From: Axinella damicornis
Lineage: Eukaryota; Porifera; Demospongiae; Axinellida; Axinellidae
Assembly: GCA_963931865.1 (NCBI GenBank)
Contig: OZ007509.1
Span: 7,022,882 to 7,086,881 of the forward strand
DNA length: 64,000 nucleotides
Reading direction: 5' to 3'
The translations under genes and the position numbers were made by a program. Below the pieces are notes generated by a model. The model was given only the letters and a program-made list of their open reading frames with translations, ran no database searches and was not told where the DNA came from. This document shows positions 1-10,933 of this stretch, in pieces (within the stretch, counting starts at the first letter, position 1; every line of letters begins with the position of its first letter).

Positions 1-554
1 GACAGAATGGCCTAGGATATTGAGCAAGCAAAAATTGTACATATATAGTACATTTCATCATGTGAGACAGCAAGAAAATCAGTCAATTGCAAACATGGGT
101 GTACGTAGGTACGTATAATATATACACAAAGGGGGAAAGCCATCAAATCTCAAGAGCAGGTGACTAATATCAAAACACGCTTTGGCTTCAATCCCTAGCT
201 ACATACTTCTCGACCATCTAGGTGTTAAAATTTTACCAATTTCAGGGGAGGGGGAAATCACCAGTGGTTCCAAGTCTTGCAGTTGGATGGGAACTTACTA
301 CAATTACCCTAGTTACATGATGAGAGAAAAGAGTTCTTGTTAACCCTTTCTCATCCGCAACATTTTCCAGAGATAATTGTCCACCTCTGGTGTCCCAAAA
401 CGTACCATAAGTTTGGTCTGTTGGCTGCTCCCAGAGCTTGTTACAGCCATCCTAAGCGAATATGTGACACTAACGACAGTCACCAATACCAATCAACGAA
501 CTTTCGCTCGAGGCCCTCAGGAAATGCTAACCTAAAAAATAGGCTTTGAACGTT
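1..554. other. Unassigned sequence, no gene seen
   Basis: No reading frame with splice signals, no tRNA and no clear repeat structure was found in this stretch. Small open frames are short and lack recognisable protein character. Confidence 0.4.
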
Positions 555-815
555 GGAAATGGAGACAAAAAACAAGGTCAGACGACAGGTTCAACACAAG
601 TCAAACACAACAGAAATGGCCCTCCCGGTGCCAGCCAACTCTACAGCCGAGCCTAGACATGGCTATGCACTTTGCACCCGCACCCACCCACCTCCCCCTG
701 TCCCATCGTTTCTGACCGCTCAGAACCTAAACCCCAAGGCCATTGCCAGATGTGGAGATGAATGTCTCACAATGTCATATGAAGTCACTGGTCTGGGTCC
801 TTCTTGCACACATAA

Positions 816-1368
816 TCACAGAGTCGGTAGACTCTGTATGTAGGGATACGACGTACACGCAATATATGCTAATACAAAAGAATCTCTCCAAATCTCAGAA
901 ACGGTGCACTTATAAGCCTTTATAACCACATACCGTTCATCTTCGAGTGTTTTCATGACCAACAAGACTCCTCGCGTCGCGAAAAACCGTCGCGAAAGTA
1001 CCGCACCAGGTACTCGCAAAACGGGCAAATTGTTTTTCTTTCTTCTTTCTTTCAGACGGGCTAGCTCAACGTCGCCTCAATCCCTCATGATGGTTTTCGC
1101 ACGAAACAGCAGCATTTTACACCGAGCAGTGCACCAGCCCATCGCTTTTTGGCAACCTCCAAGTCTTCACCAGGCGGCTACAGCTGCCCACTCAATAACT
1201 ATGGCTTCATTTGTCACGCCATTTTCATGTTTGTACGCATGCGCACTTAAACGATCACTTAGCAACGATACGTAATTATTATCCAAGATCGCTGAATTAG
1301 AAGTGCCTTGCGCTGTTGAGTTACTACCCGTAACTAGACTGAGGTAAATTCTCTGTGCTACATGTATA
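816..1368 (+). repeat. Family A repeat, partial tandem unit 1
   Basis: This unit begins with the semi-palindromic motif AGAGTCGGTAGACTCT followed by GTAGGGATACG. It is repeated directly 553 bp downstream with very few differences. It contains a CTTT-rich pyrimidine stretch and the region with GCATGCGCACTTAAACGATC. It lacks the fold-back tail present in the next copy, so I read it as a partial tandem duplication. The open frames on both strands recur in all copies and are by-products of the repeat. Confidence 0.85.
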
Positions 1369-2446
1369 TCACAGAGTCGGTAGACTCTGTATGTAGGGAT
1401 ACGATGTACACGCAATATATGCTAATACAAAAGAATCTCTCCAAATCTCAGAAACGGTACACTTATAAGCCTTTATAACCACATACCGTTCATCTTCGAG
1501 TGTTTTCATGACCAACAAGACTCCTCGCGTCGCGAAAAACCGTCGCGAAAGTACCGCACCAGGTACTCGCAAAACGGGCAAATTGTTTTTCTTTCTTCTT
1601 TCTTCTTTCTTTCAGACGGGCTAACTCAACGTCGCCTCAATCCCTCATGATGGTTTTCGCACGAAACAGCAGCATTTTACACCGAGCAGTGCACCAGCCC
1701 ATCGCTTTTTGGCAACCTCCAAGTCTTCACCAGGCGGCTACAGCTGCCCACTCAATAACTATGGCTTCATTTGTCACGCCATTTTCATATTTGTACGCAT
1801 GCGCACTTAAACGATCACTTAGCAACGATACGTAATTATTATTCAAGATCGCTGAATTAGAAGTGCCTTGCGCTGTTGTGTACGTGTTACCGTAACTAGA
1901 CTGAGGTGACTTCTCTGTGCTATAATATATGTTACTAGACTGTGTTCTGTGAGAGGGGTGAATGCCTATCTAAAGACTCAACAATGTGTCACTACTACTA
2001 TCTGGTATAGCTATTTTACCTACACTACTTCAGCTCAGGGAGCACTGGCTTAGTATCCATCCAGAAAAGGGTTGGCTTTTGAGATGCTTGGGTCTGATTC
2101 TTCAGCCATTGCTGGCAGTGTAAATGCCAGAGTCCAGTATGCATGCGCCTGCTGCTAAAAAAAATGACATAAACAAGTAATAAAAAACATTTAAAATGTA
2201 ACAGGATGTAGGGATACCAGAACCGCAAAAAGTAAGGAAACAAGGTAGGGATGATCACACAAAACAGTGAAGTATACAATCCCCCTACATATCTTTTTTC
2301 ATTATACACGTATTATGGAAAAAGATCTCTGTAGGGGGTTGTATACTTCACTGTTTTGTGTGATCATCCCTACCTTGTTTCCTTACTTTTTGCGGTTCTG
2401 GTATCCCTACATCCTGTTACATTTTAAATGTTTTTTATTACTTGTT
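1369..2446 (+). mobile_element. Family A element, full copy with fold-back tail
   Basis: About 1.08 kb. The head repeats unit 1, a middle segment of ~290 bp follows, and the tail (2172-2446) is a near-perfect palindrome with arms of roughly 125 bp and a short AT-rich loop near 2300. A close copy lies at 57339-58449. No transposase is encoded, so it is non-autonomous. Class is unassigned; target duplications could not be fixed because of the tandem neighbour. Confidence 0.75.
2172..2446. repeat. Large palindrome of family A tail
   Basis: The left arm starts AACAAGTAATAAAAAAC and the right arm ends in its reverse complement. Arms stay matched up to the loop apart from a few bases next to it. 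Each arm contains GTAGGGATACC, the same motif as at the element head. Confidence 0.9.
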
Positions 2447-2720
2447 AACCGTTTACCTGCTAGTGACGCCTTAAGGTGTCATGAGACTTTCAGCTTCATG
2501 ATGTCACATCCGGCAATGTCCTTGAGAGATAGGCTCTGCGCCAGCAGAAAGGGCGGGGCAGGGGGAGGTGGGTGGGTGCACCCGGAGGGTGCAAACAGCA
2601 TGGCCGTGTCTGGGCTCCGCGATAGAAAGGTCTTGGTCGGCACTGAGAGGGCCATTTCCGCCGTTTTTGGCATAAATAGACTTAGAAAGTAGCTGTCTTG
2701 CCTTGTAGGGCCTCCATTTC

Positions 2721-3180
2721 CAGCATACATCGCCCGTTTTTCAGCTACGGCAGGTTGGCATATCTCGGGAGCCTTGATTGCAAGCTCGTTAATTGGTGGG
2801 TGTGGTTAAGTCACGTATATGCTCAGTATAGCTGAAATTACCTGTGTGAGCAGTTTCGAGCCCAGCAATGCCAGGGAACAGAAATTAGGGTATGTTTAAG
2901 TGTTCTATAGACTGAAAATGACCTAGAGAAAGAATTTGGCCCCTAAAGAGTTAACACACTGGGATCACAAAGGGCTATATACTCAAGGACAGACAGTGAA
3001 TGTCACAATAACTGTGATCCGTCACAATAACTGCGATCCGTCTCATGGCAAGCTACATAAAAGGACAAATCACACCAGTAGCTACCAGGAGCTTATGAGC
3101 TCCACAGAGTAGCTACTCATCTCGTCTGAAGCCAGCACATCTACATATACAGCCCCCCTATGACATTAACTTATTCACAC
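2721..3180. other. Unassigned sequence with one short tandem repeat
   Basis: The only structure seen is a short direct repeat near 3000-3045 (TCACAATAACTG.GATCCG twice). No coding exon is supported. Confidence 0.35.
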
Positions 3181-3182
3181 AC

Positions 3183-3311
3183 CTGTGATATATCCCGGAT
3201 TGGCTCCATTGGTTCTTTTGTGCGTTGAAGAAGTTTTCTCTCGTCGCAGACGCTAAGGTCTGAGGGAATTTCTATCTTCACAAACTCCTCATGATCTTCC
3301 TCCGACAGGGC
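3183..3311 (-). CDS. Possible internal exon, protein unknown
   Basis: Read on the minus strand, an open stretch of about 40 codons contains SEEDHEEFVKIEIPSD and ends ...RDIS before a GTGTGTG donor-like sequence. Composition looks protein-like (charged, no low complexity). The upstream side is a problem: an in-frame TGA lies just before the open stretch and no good acceptor falls after it. It may be a decayed exon or chance. No family recognised. Confidence 0.25.
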
Positions 3312-3918
3312 AGGTCATACCTGTGTGATCGGAGATTCCAGACAGCTGTTACTCTTAGCAGAGTGCACTATAGACACCGCCCACAATTGAACAAATTATC
3401 ATAGCCGATTAAATTTTAGAAAAATGGGAAGGCATGCCTATGATCATAACCTTTGACACTAGACACTAGAGACAATTGAGTGATCATGCTCTTGTTAGGA
3501 GCAAACAAGGATGATTTTTGCCATTCAAGTTTATTGATCTTGCCCGTAGACAATTCTACAGGTAACAGAGTAACAGGTGGTACACAAGTGATTACCCTAA
3601 TTGACTCCTTCATTTCCAATGGAATAGGGAGACTGGCCATGGCTATTTCATGAAAATGGATTTTCAACAGAACATATTGCACATAACTACATTGCATGTC
3701 AGTTCTCCTTGCAGTGTCTAATCTGCACAAAATTGATTGAGCTCGATGAGCCCGACATGCTGTACCCTAGTTGCTGGAAGGAATTGTATCTGAGTGAAAT
3801 CATGTGGGAAGCTTCCATAATTATGTACTAACTTTGGCCGTAATATAACCAGTTCTGGCAAAATACAGTTTGCCGAGATTAGGCACTGCAGTGAGGACAT
3901 ACACAATAAGGGATAGCC

Positions 3919-3996
3919 TTGTTCCCAGGCCCCCTCGTCCAGCTTTTGGTACTGCAAGTGACACAAGCTGGACGTGGAGGCCTGGGAACCAGGCTA
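3919..3996. repeat. Family C fold-back element
   Basis: A short hairpin of the CCTTGTTCCCAGGCC ... GGCCTGGGAACCAGGCTA type with an inner stem around AGCTTTTGGTACTGCAAG. It belongs to a dispersed family of short fold-back repeats found throughout the window. Confidence 0.7.
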
Positions 3997-4810
3997 GTAA
4001 GGGGTAGTCGCTTACATGTTGCATGTAGATGCGCAGGAATCAAAAATGGAATCAATGTTTCTTTTAAGAACTGATCAAGGGATCAAGATCAACTGAGAGA
4101 GATCAAGATCAACTGAGAGTGATCAAGATCAACAGACCAAACAGGAGGCGTGGTTACGTTTTGTCCTTTGAACCCCAGTAAATCAAGTGATCAAGGACGA
4201 TTTTCATCAATCAAGATCTGGTCTCAAATGCTTCTGCAGGTGATTATCATTGAGTTCCGCAGGTATATACTACACAATGTACCTATGGCCATTATAATTA
4301 TATGTGACTACAACTACAACTCGCATAGCTAGGTTTTTTGGCTCCGTTCTGTGAAATAGGCACTCACATTGACTGGGTTTAGTTGATGAGACAACAGTGC
4401 ATTTGGAAGTGACCACTGATAACTCAGCTCTGAGTGCTGAAATTATCTTTCTACGAGTTCATGTCTACTGATTCACAGTCCCACTCCGCTTTCCCAGACG
4501 TATGTAACAAGGCTTAGCTGTTACGTACCGGTTCCTCTGGTCACCGTCCGCCTGCTCGTACGATCGAGTATTCAATGTTTCTCAGTCACATGATCAAGGA
4601 GCATGAACACGTGATCTATCCAGCCCCACCCTTGGAGCAAAAATAAGTGGCTATCACAGGGAAATGAGTATGTTCAGTGAATGCAGTAGTTGCAGAGAGG
4701 AAAACAAAAGCTGCTGCTGCTGTGCAGCTATTAGTGTGGTATATATAGCTGCATGCCTATAGCCTCTTTCACAGGCCTTCTCTCTGGGAAGGAGGCTAGG
4801 CATGCATAAT
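3997..4810. other. Unassigned sequence
   Basis: Contains a short tandem repeat GATCAAGATCAACTGAGAG (about 4084-4132). Otherwise no gene or repeat boundary was recognised. Confidence 0.35.
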
Positions 4811-5390
4811 AATTACAAGTAGCTGAGCTCGCTTCGCTCGCTCAGCTACTTCCCCCTCGTTCGCCTACCGTGCGTAATCCGGCGCCGGACAGCTCTCTGT
4901 GCAGACTGCAGAGCTGCTCCCCGATTGCGTCCGCTTCAGCTGCTGCTCCCAGGCCCGCATGCGGCATCCACTTCAACTGCTGTTCCCCTTTTACCTCCGC
5001 TGCTGCTCCCCGATTGCGTCTGCTGCTCCCCGATTGCGTCTGCTGCTCCCCGATTGCGTCTGCTGCTCGCCGCTTGCATCCGCTTCAGCTGCTGCTCCAG
5101 ATCGCGTCCACTTCGTCTGCTACTCCCCGATTGCGTCCGCTTCAACTGCTGCTCCCTGATTACGTCCGCTTCGACTGCTGCTCCCAGATTGCGCTTGCTG
5201 GATTCCATCCCATGCCGGGACCCAAAGTTCTCGACCATCCTTCACGGAGTTCAAGGTAAAGTAATAAATTAAAGTACGAAGGTCGCGCGTCACTATAGTA
5301 TAGTCCTGCCCCACGAACATCCCACTTCCGTTACACACACACACACAGACAGACAAACACACGTTAAAATCTTAATATCAATATCAATAT
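4811..5390 (-). mobile_element. Family B element, copy 1
   Basis: One end is a hairpin containing TGAGCTCGCTTCGCTCGCTCA; the body is a minisatellite of 20-30 bp units built on GCTGCTCCCCGATTGCGTC; the other end carries a CA-rich tract and AAAATCTTAATAT. The next copy follows in opposite orientation, so the two form one large inverted repeat. Long open frames rich in Cys, Ala and Leu come from the minisatellite and are not taken as genes. Confidence 0.75.
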
Positions 5391-5968
5391 ATTAAGATTT
5401 TAATGTGCGTGTGTGTGTGTGTCCGTGTGTGACGGAAGTGGGATGTTCGTGGGGCGGGATTAGACTATAGTGACGCGCGACCTTCGTACTTCAATTTACT
5501 GAACCTCAAACTCCGCGGAGAACGTTCGAGAACATTAGGCATGGGCTGGAATCTTCCAGAACAGGTGAGGCTACAAGCGTTAAGCGGATGCAATCGGGGA
5601 GCAGCAGTCGAAGCGGACGCAATCGGGGAGCAGCAGCCGAAGCGCACGCAATCGGGGAGCTGCAGGTGTGAAGCCGGAGCAGCAGTTGAACTTGCAATCG
5701 AGGAGCAACAGTCAAAGCGGACGCAATCGGCGAGCAGTTGAAACGGACGCAATCGGGGAGTAGCAGCTGAAGCAGACACAAGTGGCGAGCAGCAGCTGAA
5801 GCGGACGCAAACGGGGAACAGCAGTTGAAGCGGATCAATGCAATCGGCGAGCAGCAGCTGAAGCGGACGCAGCTCTGACGGAGGGCTGTCCGGCGCCGAA
5901 TTACACACGTAGGCGAACAAGGGGGAAGTAGCTGAGCGAGCGAAGCGAGCTCAGCTACTTGTATATAT
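5391..5968 (+). mobile_element. Family B element, copy 2 (inverted relative to copy 1)
   Basis: Begins with ATTAAGATTTTAATGTG and a GT tract, continues with GACGGAAGTGGGATGTTCG and the minisatellite (CAATCGGGGAGCAGCAG units), and ends with the terminal hairpin around GAGCGAGCGAAGCGAGCTC. It is the mirror image of copy 1. Confidence 0.75.
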
Positions 5969-7112
5969 ATATATATATATATATCAATACATTAAGATTT
6001 TAACGTGTGTTTGTCTGTCTGTGTGTGTGTGTAACGGAAGTGGGAAGTTCGTGGGGCGGGACTAGACTAGTGACGCGCGACCTTCGTACCATTGAACCTC
6101 GAACTCCGCGAAGAATGTTCGAGAACATTGGGATGGGCTAGCTGGAAGCAGCTGACGGATGCAATATCGGTTAGCAGCAGTCAAAGCAGACGCAATCGGG
6201 GAGCTGCAGGTGAAGCCGGAGCAGCAGTTGAACTTGCGACGGACGCAATCGAGGGGCAACAGCCGAAGCGGACGCAATCGGGGAGCAGCCGAAGCGGACG
6301 CAATCGGGGAGCAGTTGAAACGGACGCAATCGGGGAGTAGCAGCTGAAGCAGACACAAGTGGCGAGCAGCAGCTGAAGTAGACGCGTAAGGTAGGTGCTG
6401 GTATTATGAGTCACTTAACCATTTCAATTAACCAACAAGCTATCAACAGGATGTGATTGTACTAGAGTACAAATTTAACAAGATAATACACTGTACTAAT
6501 AATCCATGGTAGGCAAAGTTACAGCATTGTCTCTGTAGTGCAGTTTAGCTGCATTTTTGTCACATTCGTTAGTGAGGCAATTATGAGTCAGGGTAGGGTA
6601 TTATGAGTCACCCCAGTTTTGCTATATGTTTTCGTACCTAATCATCGTTTGGCTAGGTAGCCACACCCTACCAGCATAGAAGATTCTGGTAGAACCATTT
6701 CCATGCAAATATGCTTGTCAGTATTCTGGCAGTACATTTTTTATTAGGACAATCGGAACTAGCCGTAAATTTCATCACATTTTAATAATACTTGCCAAAT
6801 CATGAATACCAAATGTTTTGCACCATTCATTCTATCAAATGATAGAGGATACAGTTGACTATCTTCAGGTGAAGTGACGATGTCTATAAGTTCTTGTAAA
6901 GTTTGAAACCCATAATTGGTACCGACTCATAATACCAGCACCTACCTTACGCAAACGGGGAACAGCAGTTGAAGCGGATCCATCGGCGAGCAGCAGCTGA
7001 AGCGGACGCAATCGGGGAGCAGCAGCTCTGACGGAGAGCTGTCCGGCGCCGAATTACACACGTAGGCGAACAAGGGAGAAGTAGCTGAGCGAGCGAAGCG
7101 AGCTCAGCTACT
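5969..7112 (+). mobile_element. Family B element, copy 3, interrupted
   Basis: Same orientation and order of parts as copy 2: TTAAGATTTTAACGTG and GT tract, GGAAGTGGGAAGTTCG, minisatellite, terminal hairpin. A 565-bp MITE interrupts the minisatellite at 6386-6950. A short (TA)n tract near 5961-5982 separates it from copy 2. Confidence 0.75.
6386..6950. mobile_element. MITE nested in family B minisatellite
   Basis: Perfect inverted ends begin GTAAGGTAGGTGCTGGTAT and end with the reverse complement. The interrupted monomer reads GACGC before and GCAAACGGGG after; the uninterrupted monomer near 5803-5818 reads GACGCAAACGGGG, which confirms an insertion and suggests a 2-bp GC target duplication. 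No coding capacity. Confidence 0.85.
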
Positions 7113-7236
7113 TGTATACATTAAGATTTTAACGTGTGTTTGTCTGTGTGTAACGGAAGTGGGACGTTCGTATTACGCACGGTAGGCGAACGAAGGGGAA
7201 GTAGCTGAGCGAGCGAAGCGAGCTCAGCTACTTGTA
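7113..7236 (+). repeat. Family B element, minimal deletion copy
   Basis: About 120 bp containing only the two ends of family B: TTAAGATTTTAACGTGTG with GGAAGTGGGACGTTCG, joined directly to the terminal hairpin. The minisatellite is absent. Confidence 0.7.
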
Positions 7237-8038
7237 TTGATTATGCAGCTATGTTATATATAGCACACTACTATGCTACGTATCTTGTGCTATAGGAACG
7301 AGATATGAGGCTGGGATTCGCACCATTGTGGTCAGCATGAATTAAGCGTGATGTCCATTTTGATGTTGCCATGGCAATCCCAGCTTCATATCTCTAGCTG
7401 ATTCACATACTTGAGCGCATACCTATAGCAGTGTTGTGGTAATGGTAGTTGTTAATTGTAATTGTCCTGTAATGGATTACTTGTTGTAATTAATTGCTTG
7501 TAGTCATGGACTAAATGCCAGAACTGTAATTAGTAATCATTACCTGCTTTCCCAGGAATCATATGTAGTGTAAGTAATTCCTAAGTTAGCTAAACTAGTA
7601 GTTAAATACACAATTACCTCAAAATTACTTTGCATGCAGTATTTGTGTATCCTGTTGTACATTCTGTCAGGAGAAGTTTACTAGTACCATCTCCAGTTTG
7701 CAATTACCAATTACTTAACTAGTAATGATTACATTTTTCCTACTGTAGTAATTGAATAGTAATTAATCCTAAAATTTGAACACTAATTTATCATGTTGTA
7801 TAATAGGCGACAATGTGTAGGGAGATAATTGTGCCGGAGGCTGTGGTGGTGGACAGTGAGAGTGTCCGCTCAGGCAATGCGTCTGTACAGTCAACCCACC
7901 AAGGCCCGTAACCCCGTCCGCAGGGGATCTCCACATCTGGCAGTGAAACAACCGTGAGAGAGAGAAAGACAGCTGGAGTCGGCTAAGTCCTCTAGCCTGC
8001 GCTGTTATATACAGCCTTGCTTCCGCTCCTCTGCCGTG
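7237..8038. other. AT-rich sequence upstream of the tRNA-like gene
   Basis: From about 7440 to 7790 the sequence is dominated by variants of TAATTAC / GTAATTA in both orientations, likely an old fold-back repeat. From 7840 on it is GC-richer with no visible gene. Confidence 0.35.
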
Positions 8039-8111
8039 GGCCCAGTGGCTTAGTGGTAAGAGCGTCTGACTAGTACTCAGAAGGTCTTGGGTTCGAGTCC
8101 CAGCTGGTCCC
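8039..8111 (+). tRNA. tRNA-Thr(AGT) gene or tRNA-derived SINE head
   Basis: A full cloverleaf can be drawn: acceptor GGCCCAG with CTGGTCC (one C-T mismatch at the third pair), D arm GCTT/GAGC, anticodon stem TCTGA/TCAGA with loop CTAGTAC (anticodon AGT, threonine), T arm TTGGG/CCCAG with loop TTCGAGT. The A box TGGCTTAGTGG and B box GGTTCGAGTCC fit Pol III promoters, and a TTTTTT terminator starts at 8116. The acceptor mismatch and discriminator C are unusual and would also fit a tRNA-derived SINE or pseudogene. Confidence 0.65.
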
Positions 8112-8457
8112 AGAATTTTTTCTGTGGATCATTCTCTCTCTCCAAAGCTTGCATCCAACACCTGCCTGCATAGAACCTGACGCAAAAATAATGGTTTCGC
8201 CAATTTGGCACGACACACTATACCCATACGACATCTGAGCAGACACTATAATAATAATATTGATTATGAGAATAACAGCAGCATGCAGTCCAAAAAAAAT
8301 TAATGTTCCTGCAATTTACAGTTGCTTTACTCATTTAGAGCAGATACCAATGTTGTGAAATTTAGGCAGTCAAAACAATAGATTCGAAGAGAATGCACAG
8401 CTGCATACAAATTGCTGTTTTAGTGCAGTCTTGATACAGTAGGTCTTCGATCAGCTT
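8112..8457. other. Spacer between tRNA-like gene and minus-strand gene
   Basis: No exon seen. The first ~130 bp could be the body of a tRNA-derived SINE; an AT-rich stretch follows near 8245-8270. Confidence 0.3.
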
Positions 8458-10065
8458 CTAAACGTCTTTAACTTGAACGTTGACCTCCATGCCTTGTGCA
8501 TCAGTTACCTAAAGAAGTAGACCAACATAATCAGTTTCTGCATCAAATAAGTTTCAGTGACAACCTCAGACAACACATTAGCCCAGTGCATTTCCACGGC
8601 CTTGTGTGTGTGTGTGTGTGTGTGTGAGGGGGACCACTTATGTTGTACCTTGATTCCTTTGCAGACATCCTCCATCAGGACCTGGGGCAGATCAACTCCA
8701 CCAGATCTCCGTCGTGCTCTGTTCCATAGGAGGGATAACCAGGTCAAGGAAACAGAACTGCCACCATAACTGATCAAATAAGGGCATTGAATGTGCTGTG
8801 AACCACAAATGGGAAATGAAATTAGAAGGTTGCTAGGCAATGGTTGCTAGGCAATGGTTGCTAGGCAATGGTTGAGGCATCAGAGGACAAAACTACATGA
8901 CCCACAACAGTTTAAACAACACTGGAGCTTGAGTGCATTGGACAAATAAGTGGGTCATTAATTTACAACTGATGAACCATGGTAGATGAATTATGTGTGT
9001 CATGGCAGATGCATATGTGTGTCATGGCAGACGCATATGTGTGTCATGGCAATATGTCTCGTCAGAGGACAAGAGCAGTAGCCACCAGAGACAGTGCTAT
9101 CCTCAGTCCCATATGATTCTCACACCGAACATAAAAGTTACCAAGTGCACTAAAATGTGAATACTGTCCTGATTCTACCATCATATCCCAGACACTCCCA
9201 GATCACAGAGTTATGAAATATAGCAGACCCAGCAGTAGATTTAGGGACATGATAGGTTTGCTTGTGAGTGATGGTTGCTAGGATACACCTCATGTTCGAT
9301 GTTTCCCATGCTCTTGACAATGCTTGCCATCTTATTCTGCAGTTTCACAAGCAGCATGAAAGTCTCCGAAGTCAACTGACCAATCAGGCCTGCAGCAAGG
9401 GAGGAGGACATATACTTTTACACAAAATGTCCAGAAATAGACGATTGGACAAATAGCTTTAGTCTGTTGAAATTGTTGCACTACTGGTAGTAGATTAAAT
9501 AGTTCACGTAATGTATAATGAGTAATTACTGCAATCTGTGACTATTCTGGGAAGTTACATGAAGATTCTGACAACATCATCACGTTCACTGCAGTTTGTT
9601 GATACAACTAGGGAATAGCCTCATTCCCAGCCCCGTGCCGTCCCGTTTTGGCTGCACAAAGAATGCGGAGGGCCTGCATGGTATCTTTTATCACTTGTGT
9701 GACGTCAAGGGGAGAAAGGGGACTTATAGGTGCACTGGGCCTCAAGAAGAGCTATGGTACCAGGTAACTGTCATACACACCAAGTGTTGAATGCCTAGTT
9801 TGTTGAACAATACCTGTAGGTGAAAGTTCGCATTTTCATTTTGCCATTTCTTATGCTCATGTGAGGTAACATACCAGACTCTCCCTGTTTTTCCGTACTG
9901 CAAGCGACGGTAAGCTGGGTGGGGTCTGGGAACGAAGCTAACTAGGGAACATGCCTTGTACGTGTAAACAGCTTGGACTAACTCACTGAAGTAACAGGCG
10001 GCCCTTTTGGGTATTTCCAACGTGGGAGTCGTGCCATTTTTCGAACTCACTGTCACGCCATCCAT
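8458..10065 (-). CDS. Predicted five-exon gene, 99-residue protein of unknown function
   Basis: Exons on the minus strand: 10065-9987, 9389-9289, 8681-8649, 8600-8565, 8508-8458. All phases fit and the joined frame runs from ATG to TAG. The protein starts MDGVTVSSKNG, has a helical middle (ETFMLLVKLQNKM, VKSMGNIEHE) and ends EVNVQVKDV. Most borders are good GT..AG (for example A|GTGAGT after exon 1); the exon 4 donor GTTGTC is weak. The acceptor of exon 4 follows a (CA)n tract (the + strand GT run at 8603-8627). The amphipathic helices suggest a small complex subunit, but I recognise no family. Exon 3 is only 33 nt and could be misplaced. Confidence 0.5.
8829..8874. repeat. Short tandem repeat
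   Basis: Three copies of GGTTGCTAGGCAAT lie in an intron of the minus-strand gene. Confidence 0.8.
8995..9055. repeat. Short tandem repeat
   Basis: Units of about 22 bp built on GTGTGTCATGGCAGA, three copies, in an intron. Confidence 0.75.
9612..9956. repeat. Family C element halves around unique sequence
   Basis: CCTCATTCCCAGCCCC near 9613 and GGTCTGGGAACGAAGCTA near 9926 are the two ends of the fold-back family; the right part also holds the family core CCGTACTGCAAGCGACGG. They may be two separate insertions. Both lie in intron 1 of the 99-residue gene. Confidence 0.5.
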
Positions 10066-10398
10066 CACGGATTATTATTATCATTTGGAAACACGCCACC
10101 AGGAGGCACAATACGAAGTTACAAATAGCTACTTTATTTAAGCATCAATACAGTGCATACATAGCTAGGTATAGTTTCTAGGAACTCTCATACAGTACAA
10201 CCATCAGCTACACAATGCATTTGTACTGTAGTATATCATAGATCCAAAGCGACTACTTGCTTCTCAACCACATCAACAACTAGCAGCTCTGCACTGCAGT
10301 ACTGAACTGAAGCCAGACTAAACCATGATGCAGTATGATGCAAGTGGTTACCAAGGAGACTCCATAGCAACCGTGCTGCAGTGTGATACAAGCTATAG

Positions 10399-10933
10399 CA
10401 AGGGTGTAGACAAGGGGGGGGGGGGGGGGGGGGGGGGGGGCTAGGGGGGCTAAAGCCCCCCCACTTTTGAGATTTCCCTCTCTAATAATAAACCATCAGT
10501 TTTCTATACATGAATTTTGTTTGAAATTTATTAACATAATTATGACTGGTTACGAGATACAACTCATTTGCTATTCTGTTCATCTCAAGACCATCTATTT
10601 TGTCCTTGTGCACATGCACCAGTTAAGGCGAGCTTGGGAAGTGGTTGTACGTACGCAACCAGGATTTTAATCCACGCAGTGCACTAAAGCTCCTTCTCAC
10701 ACACAGCATTTGTTGCAGGCATAACGAGGATCAACTTTACTGCCTTCTACCTCACAGAAGCATTCTCTCTCCACCTTACTTGAAGGTTTCAGGTTAAAAA
10801 ATAACACGCCTTTACCCAAAAAAAAAATTGCGCGCGCTTCACGCGCAGACACTCCAATATTTCCCGCACACTATGCGCGCAAACCTTCCATCCAAGCCCC
10901 CCCACTCTTATAAACTTGTCTACGCCACTGTAT
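10399..10933. mobile_element. hAT-like MITE with a poly-G tract
   Basis: Ends are GTGTAGACAAG on the left and its counterpart CTTGTCTACGCCACTG on the right. The flanks share TATAG. Immediately inside each end is a G-rich/C-rich block (27 G at 10414-10440; CCCCCCC near 10898). No intact transposase is visible inside. TIRs of the CAGTGGCGTAG type are common in hAT elements, which is the basis for the class. Confidence 0.55.

Larger units (their letters stand above)
555..2720. repeat. Old inverted-repeat pair flanking the first A elements
   Basis: A stretch near 555-790 is matched in reverse complement by about 2475-2715, with many substitutions. Both contain a CA-rich core CACCCACCCACCTCCCCC and a segment resembling GCCATTGCCAGATGTG / GACATTGCCGGATGTG. 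A further partial match lies near 54780-54835. I infer an ageing transposon with degenerate inverted ends into which the family A sequences were inserted. No coding capacity is left between the arms. Confidence 0.5.

Noticed and set aside
816..1581. Recurring 70-codon minus-strand frame with RVPGAVLSRRFFATRGV
   Set aside because: Present identically in each family A copy; starts at a non-ATG codon and is part of a non-coding repeat.
3416..3730. 104-codon minus-strand frame
   Set aside because: No ATG with context, no domain and no clear exon borders apart from a weak donor-like GTAATC.
4870..6414. Several Cys/Leu/Ala-rich or Glu/Gln/Ser-rich open frames of 60-151 codons
   Set aside because: Generated by the family B minisatellite; the same frames recur in each copy.
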